64,000 bases of DNA from Zhongshania aquimaris (GCF_019312595.1 NZ_JAHWDQ010000002.1:310001-374000); one strand, 5' to 3'. Positions 51,687 through 62,806 are shown, counted from the stretch's first letter. The notes: generated by a model from the sequence alone, not told the origin. Numbers and translations are program-made.

Positions 51687-53777
51687 TTAAACCGAGGCGT
51701 AGACCGTGCGATTTGAAAGCCAGCGCTGTATCAGTGGCTTAACGTGGCTGGGGTGGGCTTGCATGATGTGTTGGGCCTGCTCTCGCACGTCATCGAGTAA
51801 GTCGGTATCGCGCTGTAAGTCGGCAATTTTAAAGCTCATTAAACCTGTTTGCCGTGTGCCTAAAACTTCACCTGGTCCGCGCAGCTGTAAATCCTGCTCG
51901 GCGATCACAAAGCCGTCGGTGCTGTCGCGCAGCGCGGTCAGGCGCTGTTTGCCATTGCGTGAAAGCGGCGATTGATAGAGCAATACGCAAAAGCTTTGCC
52001 GACTGCCACGGCCAACGCGACCGCGTAATTGATGCAGCTGGGCGAGGCCCAGGCGCTCCGCATTTTCAATAATCATCAAGGAGGCATTGGGTACATCGAC
52101 CCCGACTTCGATGACGGTGGTTGCCACTAGTAAATTTAGTTTAGCCGCCTTGAAGTCGGCCATGACCTCGGCCTTCTCTTTTGGCTTCATACGGCCATGT
52201 ACCAAACCGACGCGGAGTTCGGGCAGGGTTTCTTTCAATAATTCCCAGCTTGCCTCGGCCGCTTGGGCCTGCAATTTGTCTGACTCTTCGATCAGCGTGC
52301 ACACCCAGTACGCTTGCTGGCCGCTGGCGCAAACCGCGCGCAGGCGCTCCATCACATCGTCGCGGCGATCATTGGCGAGCACCACGGTGTTTACAGGACT
52401 GCGGCCAGGGGGTAATTCGTCAATGATTGAGGTATCAAGATCGGCATAGGCCGTCATCGCCAGCGTGCGGGGAATCGGGGTGGCGGTCATGATTAATTGA
52501 TGGGGCTGTCCCACATTGGCGGCGGCTTTTTGCTTTAGGGCGAGGCGTTGATGAACACCGAAGCGGTGTTGCTCATCGATAATGACCAAGCCCAGCTTGG
52601 CAAACTCCACATCACTCTGAAACAGGGCGTGGGTGCCCACCGCGACATGGGCGCCGTGATTGGCTATCGCCTCGCTTTGCAGCTGCCGTGCCTTGCCTTT
52701 GAGTTTGCCGGTGAGCCACGCCACGTTCAGGCCCAGCGGCTCCAACCACTGACTAAAGTTTTGATAGTGCTGTTCGGCGAGAATTTCAGTAGGTGCCATT
52801 ATCGCGACTTGATAGCCGCTGCTGACTGCCCGCAGTGCGGCCAGCGCCGCCACTGCGGTTTTACCGCTGCCGACATCGCCCTGTACTAAGCGCAGCATCG
52901 GAATGTGGCCGTGTAAGTCTTTGGCAATTTCTGCGGCGACTCGCTTTTGCGCACCGGTGAGGGTAAAGCCAAGCTGCTCTAAAAAGGCCTTTTGTAGTTT
53001 CTTAGGTCCGTCGAGCGCTGGTGCACCGGAGCGCTGGGTTTCGCGCCGCAATTCTTGCAATGCAAGATTGTGGGCAAGCAGTTCTTCAAACGCGAGGCGT
53101 CGCTGGCTGGGGTGGCGGCCGTCTTGTAATTGGCTGATAGACGCATCTGTTGGTGGGTGGTGTAAATAGCGCAGTGCGTTTGCTAGCGTCCAATGGTCGC
53201 GGCTGAGTTGCGCCGGTAGTGTGCCGTTGGGCAGCCATTCGCTAATGGGGTGACTATCTAAATAGTGCAGCGCTTGATCACATAATTTACGCCAGCTGGT
53301 TTGAGCAAAGCCTTCGGTGCTTGGGTAGATCGGCGTGAGTCGCTCCTCTACTGCAACAGGGGCGTCGTCGCTAATAACGCTGTATTCGGGGTGATAAAAT
53401 TCTAAACCGCCACTGCCACGGCGCGCTTCACCATAGCAGCGCAACTTGGTGCCCGGAGTGAGTTGCGCTTTCTGGGCGGCATTAAAATGGAAAAAGCGCA
53501 GGGTGGTGGTGCCGGTATTGTCTTGTAGTCGGCAGACAAGACTGCGCCGTCGGCCAAATACAATATCCGCGAGCAAGACCGTACCTTCAAAAACCACGTC
53601 AGTATTTAATTGCAGCGCTCCTAGCGGCGTAATGCGAGTGCGGTCTTGATAGCGGAGCGGTAAATGAAAGAGTAAATCTTGAATCGAGTTGATGCCCAGC
53701 GCCGCTAGCTTTTCCTGTAGGCGTGGTCCAACACCTTTTAAGGTGTTTACACTAACTTGATGGAGAGCTTGGGTCAT
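51687..53777 (-). CDS. recG: ATP-dependent DNA helicase RecG
   Basis: This 696-residue enzyme drives regression of stalled forks and branch migration. It has the N-terminal wedge (OB) domain (DLLFHLPLRYQDRTRI...), Walker A in RLVQGDVGSGKTAVAAL, DEQHRFGV (DEQH box), MTATPIPRTLAM, TTVIEVGVDVPNASLMIIENAERLGLAQLHQLRGRVGRG (in parts) and the C-terminal TRG motif region QLRGPGEVLGTRQTG. Full length. Its ATG overlaps the oxyR stop by one base (TAATG), so the two are translationally coupled, as in other pseudomonad-like genomes. Confidence 0.97.
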   Translation of the reverse strand: MTQALHQVSVNTLKGVGPRLQEKLAALGINSIQDLLFHLPLRYQDRTRITPLGALQLNTDVVFEGTVLLADIVFGRRRSLVCRLQDNTGTTTLRFFHFNAAQKAQLTPGTKLRCYGEARRGSGGLEFYHPEYSVISDDAPVAVEERLTPIYPSTEGFAQTSWRKLCDQALHYLDSHPISEWLPNGTLPAQLSRDHWTLANALRYLHHPPTDASISQLQDGRHPSQRRLAFEELLAHNLALQELRRETQRSGAPALDGPKKLQKAFLEQLGFTLTGAQKRVAAEIAKDLHGHIPMLRLVQGDVGSGKTAVAALAALRAVSSGYQVAIMAPTEILAEQHYQNFSQWLEPLGLNVAWLTGKLKGKARQLQSEAIANHGAHVAVGTHALFQSDVEFAKLGLVIIDEQHRFGVHQRLALKQKAAANVGQPHQLIMTATPIPRTLAMTAYADLDTSIIDELPPGRSPVNTVVLANDRRDDVMERLRAVCASGQQAYWVCTLIEESDKLQAQAAEASWELLKETLPELRVGLVHGRMKPKEKAEVMADFKAAKLNLLVATTVIEVGVDVPNASLMIIENAERLGLAQLHQLRGRVGRGSRQSFCVLLYQSPLSRNGKQRLTALRDSTDGFVIAEQDLQLRGPGEVLGTRQTGLMSFKIADLQRDTDLLDDVREQAQHIMQAHPSHVKPLIQRWLSNRTVYASV

Positions 53778-54703
53778 TAAGCGGTGCTGGCCGTCAATTC
53801 GGGCGCGGCGGCTTTAATCGCTTTGCTAATCACATCGATGGCTTGGTGGCGTGGAAAACTCGTTCGCCAGGCAAGGGCGACGGTGCGGGTGGGCGGAATA
53901 GCGAACGGTCGAATACACAATACACCGTCACCGTAAGGGGCGACCTGAGCCGCCGACAGCGGCAATATGGTAATGCCTAGTTTAGATACCACCATGTGCT
54001 TTAGCGTCTCTAAAGAGCTGCCTTCGACAACTGATTGTAATAGGCGGTCGCCATTGGCAAAGGTTTGACGCAGGCCGGGGCAGGCGGCCATGACTTGATC
54101 GCGGAAGCAGTGACCTTCTCCTAGCAGGAGTACATTTTCATTGAGCAGATCGTCGTGTTGTAGTTTTGTCTTTTTCGTTAAGGGGTGATCATTGGGCAGT
54201 AATACCACGAAGGGTTCTTCGTAAAGGGCCTGGGTAACCACATCGCTTTCATTAAAGGGCAGTGCGACGATGATGGCGTCTAGTTTAGATGCGCGTAGCC
54301 TTTCCCTCAGTGTGCCGGTGAGATTCTCTTCTATATAAAGAGGCATCTCTGGTGCGAGTTCGCGGATGACCGGAATGCAACGCGGGTATAAATACGGCCC
54401 CACGGTGTGAATGGCGCCAATCGCCAGCGGCGTGCCCAGCGGGTCGCGACCTTGGTTGGCAAGTTCGCGGATATGATCGGCTTGTTCCAACACAATCTTG
54501 GCTTGTTGAATAACCTGCTCGCCTACTGGGGTGGTTTGTATTTGGCTGCGGCTGCGTTCAAACAGAGATATGCCTAATTCGTCTTCCAATTTTTTAATCG
54601 CGACACTTAGGGTGGGTTGGCTGACATGGCATTTTTCTGCGGCTTTGCCGAAATGGCCGGTCTCTTTTAAGGCGAGAATGTAGCGCAATTCTGTAAGCGT
54701 CAT
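53777..54703 (-). CDS. oxyR: Hydrogen peroxide-sensing regulator OxyR
   Basis: This is a 308-residue LysR-family activator. It has the N-terminal HTH (MTLTELRYILALKETGHFGKAA...) and a C-terminal sensor domain with the redox pair Cys199 and Cys208 in GEGHCFRDQVMAACPG, at the same numbers as in E. coli. It turns on peroxide defence when the pair oxidises. A TTGTGT-N16-TACTAT promoter candidate lies about 40 bases before the ATG, and a near-consensus LexA box about 135 bases before it. oxyR and recG form one operon. Confidence 0.96.
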   Translation of the reverse strand: MTLTELRYILALKETGHFGKAAEKCHVSQPTLSVAIKKLEDELGISLFERSRSQIQTTPVGEQVIQQAKIVLEQADHIRELANQGRDPLGTPLAIGAIHTVGPYLYPRCIPVIRELAPEMPLYIEENLTGTLRERLRASKLDAIIVALPFNESDVVTQALYEEPFVVLLPNDHPLTKKTKLQHDDLLNENVLLLGEGHCFRDQVMAACPGLRQTFANGDRLLQSVVEGSSLETLKHMVVSKLGITILPLSAAQVAPYGDGVLCIRPFAIPPTRTVALAWRTSFPRHQAIDVISKAIKAAAPELTASTA

Positions 54704-54838
54704 AAAAAAACCTAAGTTGATAGTTAATAGCTATGGCGCTAAATAGTACATGCTGGCCCCAAAAACACAATTTAAAATAGCCAAGTCGCGGTTCACGTGT
54801 CGTCGTATGTTTTTAACGTAAATTTGATCTGTGCAATT

Positions 54839-54858
54839 TACTGTATAAAAATACAGTA
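54839..54858. promoter_or_regulatory. LexA (SOS) box upstream of oxyR-recG
   Basis: The 20-mer TACTGTATAAAAATACAGTA is nearly identical to the E. coli LexA consensus and keeps CTGT-N8-ACAG exactly (54841-54856). It lies between oxyR (136 bases away) and the end of the quinone oxidoreductase gene. On the minus strand a TTCGCA-N16-TATACA promoter-like pair overlaps it and points at oxyR. Confidence 0.75.
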
Positions 54859-54925
54859 AATTTTGCGAAGGTCAAGAGCAGCAATTGCTATTCGCGACAG
54901 TCTGACTCAGCGTGCTAGCTTGTGC

Positions 54926-55915
54926 TTAAAAGGTCAGCAGAATTTTGCCTATATGATTGCCACCTTCCATGCGGGTGTGGGCGGCACCCACTTCCTCAAA
55001 GCTAAATACCTTATCGATGAGTGGGGCAAACTTACCCGCAGCAATGAGCGGATACACCTGCTTTTCAATATCTGCGGCGATTAGCGCTTTTTGTTCGCCA
55101 CTTTGGGCGCGCAGTGTAGATGCGGTGATGGTGAGGCGCTTCATTAACACAGGTACAAAATTCACCTCAGTGTTAAAGCCTGCTTGAAAAGCGATAAATA
55201 CAATGCGGCCGTCGTTGGCGGCAAGCTTCAGATCTTTCTGTACATAATCACCGCCGACCATATCGAGAATGACATCCATGCCTTCGCCTGTTGGGGTGTC
55301 TGCCAGTTCGCTGACAAAATCGTCGGTTTTATAATTAACGGCTTTCATTGCCCCCAGCGTTTCACACGCGGCGCATTTTTCTGCGCTGCCGGCAGTGGTG
55401 TAAACATGGGCGCCAATGGCTTTTGCAAGTTGGATGGCGGTGGTGCCGATGCCACTGCTGCCACCGTGCACTAAAAAGTTTTCCCCGGCTTTTAAATGGC
55501 AGCGCTGAAACACATTGTGCCAAACCGTGAACAAAGCCTCGGGTAAGGCGGCGGCGTCGCGAATACTAACGCCCTTTGGGATAGGCAGGCATTGGCTGGC
55601 AGGTGCCACCGTATAGTCGGCATAGCCGCCGCCATTGCATAACGCGCAAATCATATCGCCCACTTGCCAGCGGCTAACCTCGCTGCCGACGGCGACAACT
55701 TCGCCGGAGACTTCTAAACCTAGCACGGGGCTAGCGCCCGCTGGTGGCGGGTACAAGCCGTAGCGCTGCATTAGATCGGGGCGGTTTATGCCGGCAGCCG
55801 CAACTTTTATCAGTATTTCGTTGGCGTCGGGGCTGGGCATTGCTTCGGTGTTAATGCTTAGGCTGTGGTCATCTTTATTTACACTAACAATACGGCGGGT
55901 AGTGGGGGTGCTCAT
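54926..55915 (-). CDS. NAD(P)H:quinone oxidoreductase (zeta-crystallin/PIG3 type)
   Basis: This 329-residue medium-chain dehydrogenase lacks zinc ligands and therefore acts as an NADPH-dependent quinone or enone reductase. RPDLMQRYGLYPPPAGASPVLGLEVSGEVV, MICALCNGGGYADYTVAPASQ, the cofactor motif VHGGSSGIGTTAIQLAKAIG and DVILDMVGGDY (all in parts) match the PIG3/TP53I3 subgroup. Full length, single domain. It is divergent from the YeeZ-like gene; oxyR lies downstream on the same strand, past the LexA box. Confidence 0.92.
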   Translation of the reverse strand: MSTPTTRRIVSVNKDDHSLSINTEAMPSPDANEILIKVAAAGINRPDLMQRYGLYPPPAGASPVLGLEVSGEVVAVGSEVSRWQVGDMICALCNGGGYADYTVAPASQCLPIPKGVSIRDAAALPEALFTVWHNVFQRCHLKAGENFLVHGGSSGIGTTAIQLAKAIGAHVYTTAGSAEKCAACETLGAMKAVNYKTDDFVSELADTPTGEGMDVILDMVGGDYVQKDLKLAANDGRIVFIAFQAGFNTEVNFVPVLMKRLTITASTLRAQSGEQKALIAADIEKQVYPLIAAGKFAPLIDKVFSFEEVGAAHTRMEGGNHIGKILLTF

Positions 55916-56037
55916 AGTCGTCCTCCTGATTGTTAAGGTGGTAAGATCAGCGCGGAATTTTAGCTGCGATCTGATACTGGATTTGACGATGATTATGACG
56001 GACTACAGCAGGCATTCACAGCGGGGAGTATTTTGGT

Positions 56038-56904
56038 ATGGCTGAGCAAAAATCACTTTTAATTGTCGGCTGTGGTGATATCGGCAATGGTTTGGCAGAC
56101 ATTTATCTGGCCAGAGATTGGCGGGTCGACGGGCTGCGCCGCAACACTGATAAACTTGCAATGGGGGTGACAGCGCTAAGCGCAGACGTTTGCGATCCGC
56201 AAAGTGTGGCGCAGTTGGGGCCATTACGTGCCGATTATGTGGTGATTACACTGACGCCCGCCGGTTACGGCCCAGAGGGCTATCGCAAGGTATTTGAAGA
56301 CGGGCTGAACAATGTATTGGCGGCGATGGCAGTGCCACCGAAGTTGCTGTTGTTTGTGTCGAGCACCGGGGTGTACGCCCAAGCGAACCACGAGTGGATC
56401 GATGAGCAAAGTGCAACTGAGCCAGATCGTTTTTCAGGTCAGAATTTATTGAAGGCCGAACAAATTGTCGCCGCCACCCAGTGGCCTTATACCAATATTC
56501 GTTTTGGTGGCATATACGGCAGCGGGCGTTTGCAAATGCTAGGTAAGGTGCTGGAGGGTGATTGTGCGCCGGCTGAGCCCCTACATTACACCAATAGAAT
56601 TCACCGCGATGATTGTGTTGGGTTTTTAAGTCATTTAATCGACAAAGCCGAGGCAGCAGAGGCCATACAGCCTTGTTATCTGGGTGTCGATGATGAGCCA
56701 GCGAGTATTCAAGACGTACAGTCGTGGTTGGCTGACGAGCTGAATGTGGTCTATGCAAGCAAAGGTCAGCCGGTTGCAAGGACCGGTAGTAAGCGCTGTT
56801 CAAATACGTTGTTAAGAGAAAGTGGCTACCAATTAAAATTCCCAACGTTTAGGCAGGGATTTGTACCTGTGTTGGAAGAGTGGCGTAAATCTGAGGAAAA
56901 ATAG
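56038..56904 (+). CDS. SDR-type NAD-dependent epimerase, YeeZ-like
   Basis: This 288-residue atypical extended SDR begins SLLIVGCGDIGNGLADIYL, an unusual GxGDIG cofactor loop, with YVVITLTPAGYGPEGYRKVF, LFVSSTGVYAQANHEWIDE, TNIRFGGIYGSGRLQML and HRDDCVGFLSHLI. These are the features of E. coli YeeZ, whose substrate is unknown. The classical Tyr-x3-Lys pair is not present, so catalysis may differ or be lost. It ends 38 bases before convergent ridA. Confidence 0.85.
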   Translation: MAEQKSLLIVGCGDIGNGLADIYLARDWRVDGLRRNTDKLAMGVTALSADVCDPQSVAQLGPLRADYVVITLTPAGYGPEGYRKVFEDGLNNVLAAMAVPPKLLLFVSSTGVYAQANHEWIDEQSATEPDRFSGQNLLKAEQIVAATQWPYTNIRFGGIYGSGRLQMLGKVLEGDCAPAEPLHYTNRIHRDDCVGFLSHLIDKAEAAEAIQPCYLGVDDEPASIQDVQSWLADELNVVYASKGQPVARTGSKRCSNTLLRESGYQLKFPTFRQGFVPVLEEWRKSEEK

Positions 56905-56942
56905 CAGGGCGTTGGGCCGATTATCTCGGCCCGATATGCATT

Positions 56943-57326
56943 TTACAGTGCCAAAATGACTTCAACTTCAATCATGGCGCCGCGGGGTAGTGCCGCGACT
57001 TGAACGCAGGCGCGAGCAGGATAAGGCTGGGCAAAAAACTGCGCCATGACCTCGTTAACCTGTGCGAATACGCTGAGATCGGTCAGCGAAATATTGACCT
57101 TGGCGGCGTCATTTAATGCGCCGCCAGCCGCTTCGGCCACGGCAGACAAATTCTTAAACACTTGGATCGCCTGCTCTTTAATCCCGCCCTCAATCATTTC
57201 CATTGTTTCTGGAATCAAGGGAATTTGGCCTGACAGATATACCGTGTCACCGACTTTAACGGCCTGGGAGTAGGTGCCGATAGCTTGCGGGGCGTTGGCG
57301 GTGCTAATGATTTCTTTTTTGCTCAT
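56943..57326 (-). CDS. ridA: Reactive intermediate deaminase RidA
   Basis: This 127-residue enzyme hydrolyses 2-aminoacrylate and related enamines to keto acids and ammonia. It starts [30 protein letters not shown] (in parts) and carries the active-site arginine in [21 protein letters not shown]. The usual trimer. An AGGAGC site precedes the ATG. It follows spoT on the same strand after a 97-base gap filled by the dispersed repeat, the same order as in Pseudomonas. Confidence 0.95.
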   Translation of the reverse strand: MSKKEIISTANAPQAIGTYSQAVKVGDTVYLSGQIPLIPETMEMIEGGIKEQAIQVFKNLSAVAEAAGGALNDAAKVNISLTDLSVFAQVNEVMAQFFAQPYPARACVQVAALPRGAMIEVEVILAL

Positions 57327-57345
57327 GGTGGCTCCTGATTGATAA

Positions 57346-57413
57346 GTCTGATGTCGGGAGTCGGACGTCAGACGAAAAAGCGGGTTTGCTGGCGGCGTCC
57401 GACACCAGACGGC
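57346..57413. repeat. Dispersed GTCGGACGTC repeat between spoT and ridA
   Basis: Two inverted units lie side by side: GTCTGATGTCGG with CGGACGTCAGAC (57346-57373), and GTCCGACACCAGAC (57397-57410). The words match the blocks before galE (6176-6203, 6315-6329). The repeat lies inside the presumed spoT-ridA transcript. Confidence 0.55.
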
Positions 57414-57423
57414 TGACTGTCCC

Positions 57424-59607
57424 CTAATGTCTTTCCCTTGTTACTTTAATCACCGCTGGAATATTGCGAATTCTGCGCATTACATTGGCTAAGTGTACCC
57501 GCGAGCGCACACCAACCACGAGGTGAATGGTACTGATTTTGGGGTTTTCTTCTTCTACGCTGATTTTCTCTATGCTGCCGTCAGCGCCGTTTACACGCGT
57601 TGCCAACACGGCAATTATCCCGCGCTGTTTGCTGATTTCAATTTTCATTTCTACTGAGAAATCGCGGTCGATATTGTCGGCCCAGCTCAGCGGCACGACG
57701 CGCTCAGGCTGACTGCTAAGCTCGATGCTGTTGTGGCAGTTTTCACAGTGCACCACCACGCCCTTTTCTGAGCTGACGATGCCGACGATATGGTCGCCGG
57801 GAATGGGGTAGCAGCAGCGCGCGAAGTTGACCAAAAACCCTTCAGTGCCGTGAATGACCATTGACTGTCTGGTGAGCGGCGCGCGGAGTTTGTCATCGCC
57901 TTCGCGGATTTCATCGCGCAGATTGACTAGTTGGCGCGCGGTTAAATACGCGACGCGGTTACCCATGCCGATCTGTTCGTAAATATTGTCGGTGGATTTG
58001 GCGTGGGTGGAGTCGACCAGTTGCAGCAAATGCTTGTCTTCAATGTCGCTCAGATTTTCGTCCATACTGGCAAGCGCGCGCTCCAACATGCGACGGCCGA
58101 GGGTAACCGCTTCGGTTTTGCGCTGATACTTCAGGTAGTGACGAATACCGGTGCGCGCTTTGGCGGTAACCACAAAGTGGAGCCAAGCGGGGTTGGGTTG
58201 CGCACCTGGCGTAGTAATCACTTCGACGGTCTGTCCGCTTTGCAAGGTTTCTGACAAGGGCGCTAGGCGACGATTAATGCGGCATGCCACACAGCTATTG
58301 CCGATATCGCTGTGTACTGAATAGGCAAAATCGACGGCGGTGGCACCGGCGGGTAGCTCCATAATGTCGCCGCGGGGCGTAAAAACGTAGACCTCGTCGG
58401 GGAATAAATCGATTTTAACGCTTTCGATAAACTCTAGGGAGTCGCCGGCGCGCTCCTGCATTTCTAATAAGCCCTGCACCCACTGGCGAGCGCGAGCATG
58501 GCTGGAGTTGCGCTTGGGTTCTTGCTCATTGGATTTGTATAGCCAGTGTGCGGCAATGCCGTTATTGGCCATTTCTTCCATTTCGTGGGTGCGGATTTGG
58601 ATTTCAATCGGCACCCCTTCCAAGCCGAACAACACAGTGTGCAGTGATTGGTAGCCGTTGGCTTTGGGAATGGCGATATAGTCTTTAAATTGCCCTGGCA
58701 CCGGCTTGTACAAGCCGTGTACGCAGCCGAGCACGCGGTAACAGCTGTCGACTGAGTCGACCACAATGCGAAACGCATAGAGATCCATAATCTCTTTCAG
58801 CGACTTTCGCTTGTTGCGCATTTTGCTGTAAACGCTGAAGAGATGTTTCTCGCGGCCGATGACGTTGGCGGAGTGTCCCTCTTCGGTGAGGCAGTTCTCG
58901 ATATTTTCGCGAATGCTGGTGATGGTTTTTTTGCGGTCGCCAAAGCGGGTGGTAATCGATTTGCGAATTCGTCGAGCACGCATGGGGTGCATCGACATAA
59001 ACCCCAAGTCCTCAAACTCCACGCGAATATTGTGCATACCCAGTCGCTGGGCAATGGGTGCGTAAATTTCGAGTGTCTCGCGGGCGATGCGGCGACGTTT
59101 TTCCGGGGGCATAGCGCCGAGCGTGCGCATGTTGTGAAGCCGGTCAGCGAGCTTCACTAAAATGACGCGTATGTCCTTGGCCATTGCCAGGGCCATTTTT
59201 TGAAAGTTCTCTGCTTGCTGCTCTGCTTTCGATTGAAACTCAATCCGCGTCAGCTTAGATACGCCATCAACTAACTCTGCGACCACATCACCGAATTGAT
59301 CGCTTAAGCCCTGCTTGGTGACATTGGTGTCTTCAATCACGTCATGGAGCATTGCCGCCATTAGGCTTTGAGCGTCCATGTGCATTTCAGAAAGAATGGT
59401 TGCCACGGCCAGGGGGTGAGTAACGTAGGGTTCGCCGCTGCGGCGGTTCTGACCTTCGTGGGCTTGTTCGGCGTAATAGTAAGCGCGCCGAACTTGATCT
59501 ACTTGCTCGGCGGAAAGGTAATCGGAGAGAGATTTTGCTAGGGCGTCAATCGATCCCGCCGGCTCTTTTTTGCCGGGATTGGGATTGAAAAAGCTGTACT
59601 GATGCAT
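57424..59607 (-). CDS. spoT: Bifunctional (p)ppGpp synthetase/hydrolase
   Basis: This is a 727-residue stringent-response enzyme. It has an N-terminal HD hydrolase ([23 protein letters not shown]), a RelA/SpoT synthetase domain ([33 protein letters not shown]), TGS ([24 protein letters not shown]), a helical and zinc-finger-like region ([17 protein letters not shown]) and C-terminal ACT ([22 protein letters not shown]). The intact HD motif makes it a SpoT rather than a RelA. It is in the operon gmk-rpoZ-spoT-ridA, 24 bases after rpoZ. Confidence 0.97.
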   Translation of the reverse strand: MHQYSFFNPNPGKKEPAGSIDALAKSLSDYLSAEQVDQVRRAYYYAEQAHEGQNRRSGEPYVTHPLAVATILSEMHMDAQSLMAAMLHDVIEDTNVTKQGLSDQFGDVVAELVDGVSKLTRIEFQSKAEQQAENFQKMALAMAKDIRVILVKLADRLHNMRTLGAMPPEKRRRIARETLEIYAPIAQRLGMHNIRVEFEDLGFMSMHPMRARRIRKSITTRFGDRKKTITSIRENIENCLTEEGHSANVIGREKHLFSVYSKMRNKRKSLKEIMDLYAFRIVVDSVDSCYRVLGCVHGLYKPVPGQFKDYIAIPKANGYQSLHTVLFGLEGVPIEIQIRTHEMEEMANNGIAAHWLYKSNEQEPKRNSSHARARQWVQGLLEMQERAGDSLEFIESVKIDLFPDEVYVFTPRGDIMELPAGATAVDFAYSVHSDIGNSCVACRINRRLAPLSETLQSGQTVEVITTPGAQPNPAWLHFVVTAKARTGIRHYLKYQRKTEAVTLGRRMLERALASMDENLSDIEDKHLLQLVDSTHAKSTDNIYEQIGMGNRVAYLTARQLVNLRDEIREGDDKLRAPLTRQSMVIHGTEGFLVNFARCCYPIPGDHIVGIVSSEKGVVVHCENCHNSIELSSQPERVVPLSWADNIDRDFSVEMKIEISKQRGIIAVLATRVNGADGSIEKISVEEENPKISTIHLVVGVRSRVHLANVMRRIRNIPAVIKVTRERH

Positions 59608-59631
59608 TGGCGCCCCTAGTAAGACGCAGGA

Positions 59632-59895
59632 TTACAGTGCAGAAGCGCCTAACTCAGCGCTAAGATCCATTTCTGGCTCTTCTACAGCAGTGTTTGCTGC
59701 CATCACTTCTTCACGGGTAATTTTGCCTTCAGCAAGTTCGCGCAAGGCAATAACTGTTGGTTTGTCACCCTCTTCAGGAACCAGCGCGTCTTTGCCACCA
59801 GTGGCTAGAGCGCGGGCGCGCTTGCTTGCAACCATAACTAATTCAAAGCGGTTATCGACGGCTTGCAAGCAGTCTTCAACAGTAATTCGGGCCAT
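59632..59895 (-). CDS. rpoZ: RNA polymerase omega subunit
   Basis: This is an 87-residue subunit that helps fold the beta' subunit and forms part of a ppGpp site. [30 protein letters not shown] (in parts) and [16 protein letters not shown] are standard. The acidic tail ends [12 protein letters not shown]. It lies between gmk and spoT, as in most gammaproteobacteria. Confidence 0.97.
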   Translation of the reverse strand: MARITVEDCLQAVDNRFELVMVASKRARALATGGKDALVPEEGDKPTVIALRELAEGKITREEVMAANTAVEEPEMDLSAELGASAL

Positions 59896-59978
59896 GATGT
59901 ATATCCTGCGTACTAAATAAAATCAGCGCACAAATTGCGCGCTGTTAATTAGACAATAGTTTAACAAATAGCCAGCGC

Positions 59979-60919
<941 letters not shown>

Positions 60920-61687
60920 ATGGCGGTAAACTTATGGACAAAAGAGCAGCTTAAACTAGCATTTTATCTTTATTGCCAGCTCCCCTTTGGGAAGCTACAT
61001 CGGGGAACTAACGACATAGTCGAGCTGGCTGAAATGATTGGACGAACACCGTCCGCAGTTAGCTTGAAGTTGGTAAATTTAGCCAGTCTTGATCCTGCAA
61101 TTCGTAATTCAGGTCGGAGCGGCATGATGAACGTTTCTAAATTAGATCGAGAGATTTGGGACGAATTTCATGCTGATTGGGAAGGCTTATTAGATGAGTG
61201 TAGCCAACTGATCGCTAAGTGGAGAGAAGGTAAAGTGGGGAGCGGTGATGTTGCGGGAGCTGAAGCTGTAAGTGATTTCCAAGGGGAGATGAGATCAGTC
61301 TTGACTGAGCAAAGAATAGGGCAGCGTTTTTTCCGACGTTCGGTTTTGGCCGCTTATAAAAGTCGATGCTGTATTTCCGGACTAGATGTTCCCCAGTTAC
61401 TAGTTGCTAGTCATATTGTGCCCTGGAGTGAGGATAAATTGAATCGGCTTAATCCGGGGAATGGCCTTTGCTTATCGGCGCTTTATGATCGGGCTTTTGA
61501 TCAGGGCTTTATTACGGTGGATGAAAACTGGCGCTTGCTTGTGTCTGGTGAACTAAAGCAGCGGTCTAGCGCTGTAGTTCAAGCAAGCTTTATTGCCATA
61601 GAGGGACAGGCAATCGAAATGCCCGAGCGGTTTATGCCAACTTCTGCTTTCATGGAGTGGCATAGAGATAATGTTTATTTAACGTAG
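60920..61687 (+). CDS. HNH endonuclease family protein
   Basis: This 255-residue protein has an N-terminal helical part (about 1-110: LWTKEQLKLAFYLYCQLPFGK, RTPSAVSLKLVNLASLDP) that looks like a DNA-binding or recognition module, and a C-terminal HNH nuclease domain (about 145-225). The nuclease has RRSVLAAYKSRCCISGLDVPQLLVASHIVPWSED (CxxxG...ASHI with the first His), LNPGNGLCLSALYDRAFDQGF (Asn, then DRAFD), shown in parts. This is the HNH_2-type restriction-like family. Its base composition is more A+T-rich than its neighbours and it interrupts gmk-yicC, signs of insertion. No methyltransferase is beside it. Confidence 0.88.
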   Translation: MAVNLWTKEQLKLAFYLYCQLPFGKLHRGTNDIVELAEMIGRTPSAVSLKLVNLASLDPAIRNSGRSGMMNVSKLDREIWDEFHADWEGLLDECSQLIAKWREGKVGSGDVAGAEAVSDFQGEMRSVLTEQRIGQRFFRRSVLAAYKSRCCISGLDVPQLLVASHIVPWSEDKLNRLNPGNGLCLSALYDRAFDQGFITVDENWRLLVSGELKQRSSAVVQASFIAIEGQAIEMPERFMPTSAFMEWHRDNVYLT

Positions 61688-61712
61688 TCGCCCCGTTTTC
61701 GTTTTGACTCGA

Positions 61713-62579
61713 TCACTCAATATTCTGAATCTGTTCCCGCATCTGTTCTATCAATACTTTCAATTCCACTGCCGCCTGCGTGCTTTCTGCAACCACTGCC
61801 TTTGATGACAGGGTGTTGGCTTCGCGGTTGAGCTCTTGCATAAAGAAGTCTAGGCGTCGGCCGCTGGCGCCACCTTTTTTAAGGACGCGTCGCACTTCTT
61901 TGACGTGGGTGTCTAGGCGGTCTAGTTCTTCGTCTACGTCGGCTTTTTGGGCGATTAGTGCGATTTCGGCTTCTAGTCGGCTTGGGTCGAGTTCGACTTG
62001 GAGTTCGGCTAGGCGCTGTTGAAGTTTGTCGCGTTGCGCGGCGACGATACTGGGCATTTTGCTGCGAATATCGGTGACGATGTCGTTGATGGTATCCAGG
62101 CGTTGTTCGATCAATTGCGCGAGTGCGTCGCCTTCTCGTTGGCGGGTGGCAATATGTTCGTTCAACGCGGTGTCGAAACCTTCTAACAGTTGTTTGCTAA
62201 GTGCGTCGTTGTCTAGCGTTTGTGGTTCGAGTACGCCGGGCCAGCGCAGTAGGTCTAAGATGTTGACGGGCGCGGTATGGGCGATGTGTGCTTTTAGGCC
62301 GTTGGCAGCATTGAGTATTTGATTGGCTAGTTCGTCATTGAGCTGCAATGCTTGTTGCTGATTTTGCTGCTGTACGCGCAGTGCGCATTCTACTTTGCCG
62401 CGCTGAAGCTTGTTGCGCAAGGCGTCGCGCAGGCTGGGTTCTAACTGGCGCCAGTTCTCGGGAAGTTTGAATGACAGTTCTAGGTAGCGGTGGTTAACAG
62501 AGCGCAGCTCCCAAGTGACACTGCCCCAAGGGTATTCAAAACGTTGGTGGGCAAAGGCGGTCATACTGCTGGTAGTCAA
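61713..62579 (-). CDS. yicC: YicC family endoribonuclease
   Basis: This 288-residue protein starts SMTAFAHQRFEYPWGSVTWELRSVNHRYLELSFKLPE (in parts) and ends with the DUF1732 block GRRLDFFMQELNREANTLSSKAV...TQAAVELKVLIEQMREQIQNIE, the diagnostic YicC C-terminus. In E. coli it is an endoribonuclease acting on small RNA. The start is a TTG with AGGGG 6 bases upstream, a better site than that of the ATG five codons later. It is divergent from rph and convergent with the HNH gene. Confidence 0.95.
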   Translation of the reverse strand: MTTSSMTAFAHQRFEYPWGSVTWELRSVNHRYLELSFKLPENWRQLEPSLRDALRNKLQRGKVECALRVQQQNQQQALQLNDELANQILNAANGLKAHIAHTAPVNILDLLRWPGVLEPQTLDNDALSKQLLEGFDTALNEHIATRQREGDALAQLIEQRLDTINDIVTDIRSKMPSIVAAQRDKLQQRLAELQVELDPSRLEAEIALIAQKADVDEELDRLDTHVKEVRRVLKKGGASGRRLDFFMQELNREANTLSSKAVVAESTQAAVELKVLIEQMREQIQNIE

Positions 62580-62806
62580 AGGATTCCCCTGCTTTTGTCA
62601 GTGTTTAGGCGACATAGTGTAAGCCTAAACGCCCTGCAATGGCGAAAAGTTCGTGGGGAAAGTTAGCCCGTGATGAATGAAATGGTTGACGAGGTTTTTA
62701 TGTTTGCTGGCAATTCTGGCGGATATATCTTGTGCTTTCTGGCAGGTTTTGACGTGTTGGCTGCGGCTAGCGGTTATACTGTGGGCTTCAGAAGAAGGAG
62801 AGCAAT

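Noticed and set aside
54863..55084. Plus-strand frame starting next to the LexA box, considered as an SOS-induced small protein
   Set aside because: Most of it is antisense to the quinone oxidoreductase 3' end, and there is no ribosome site before its start.
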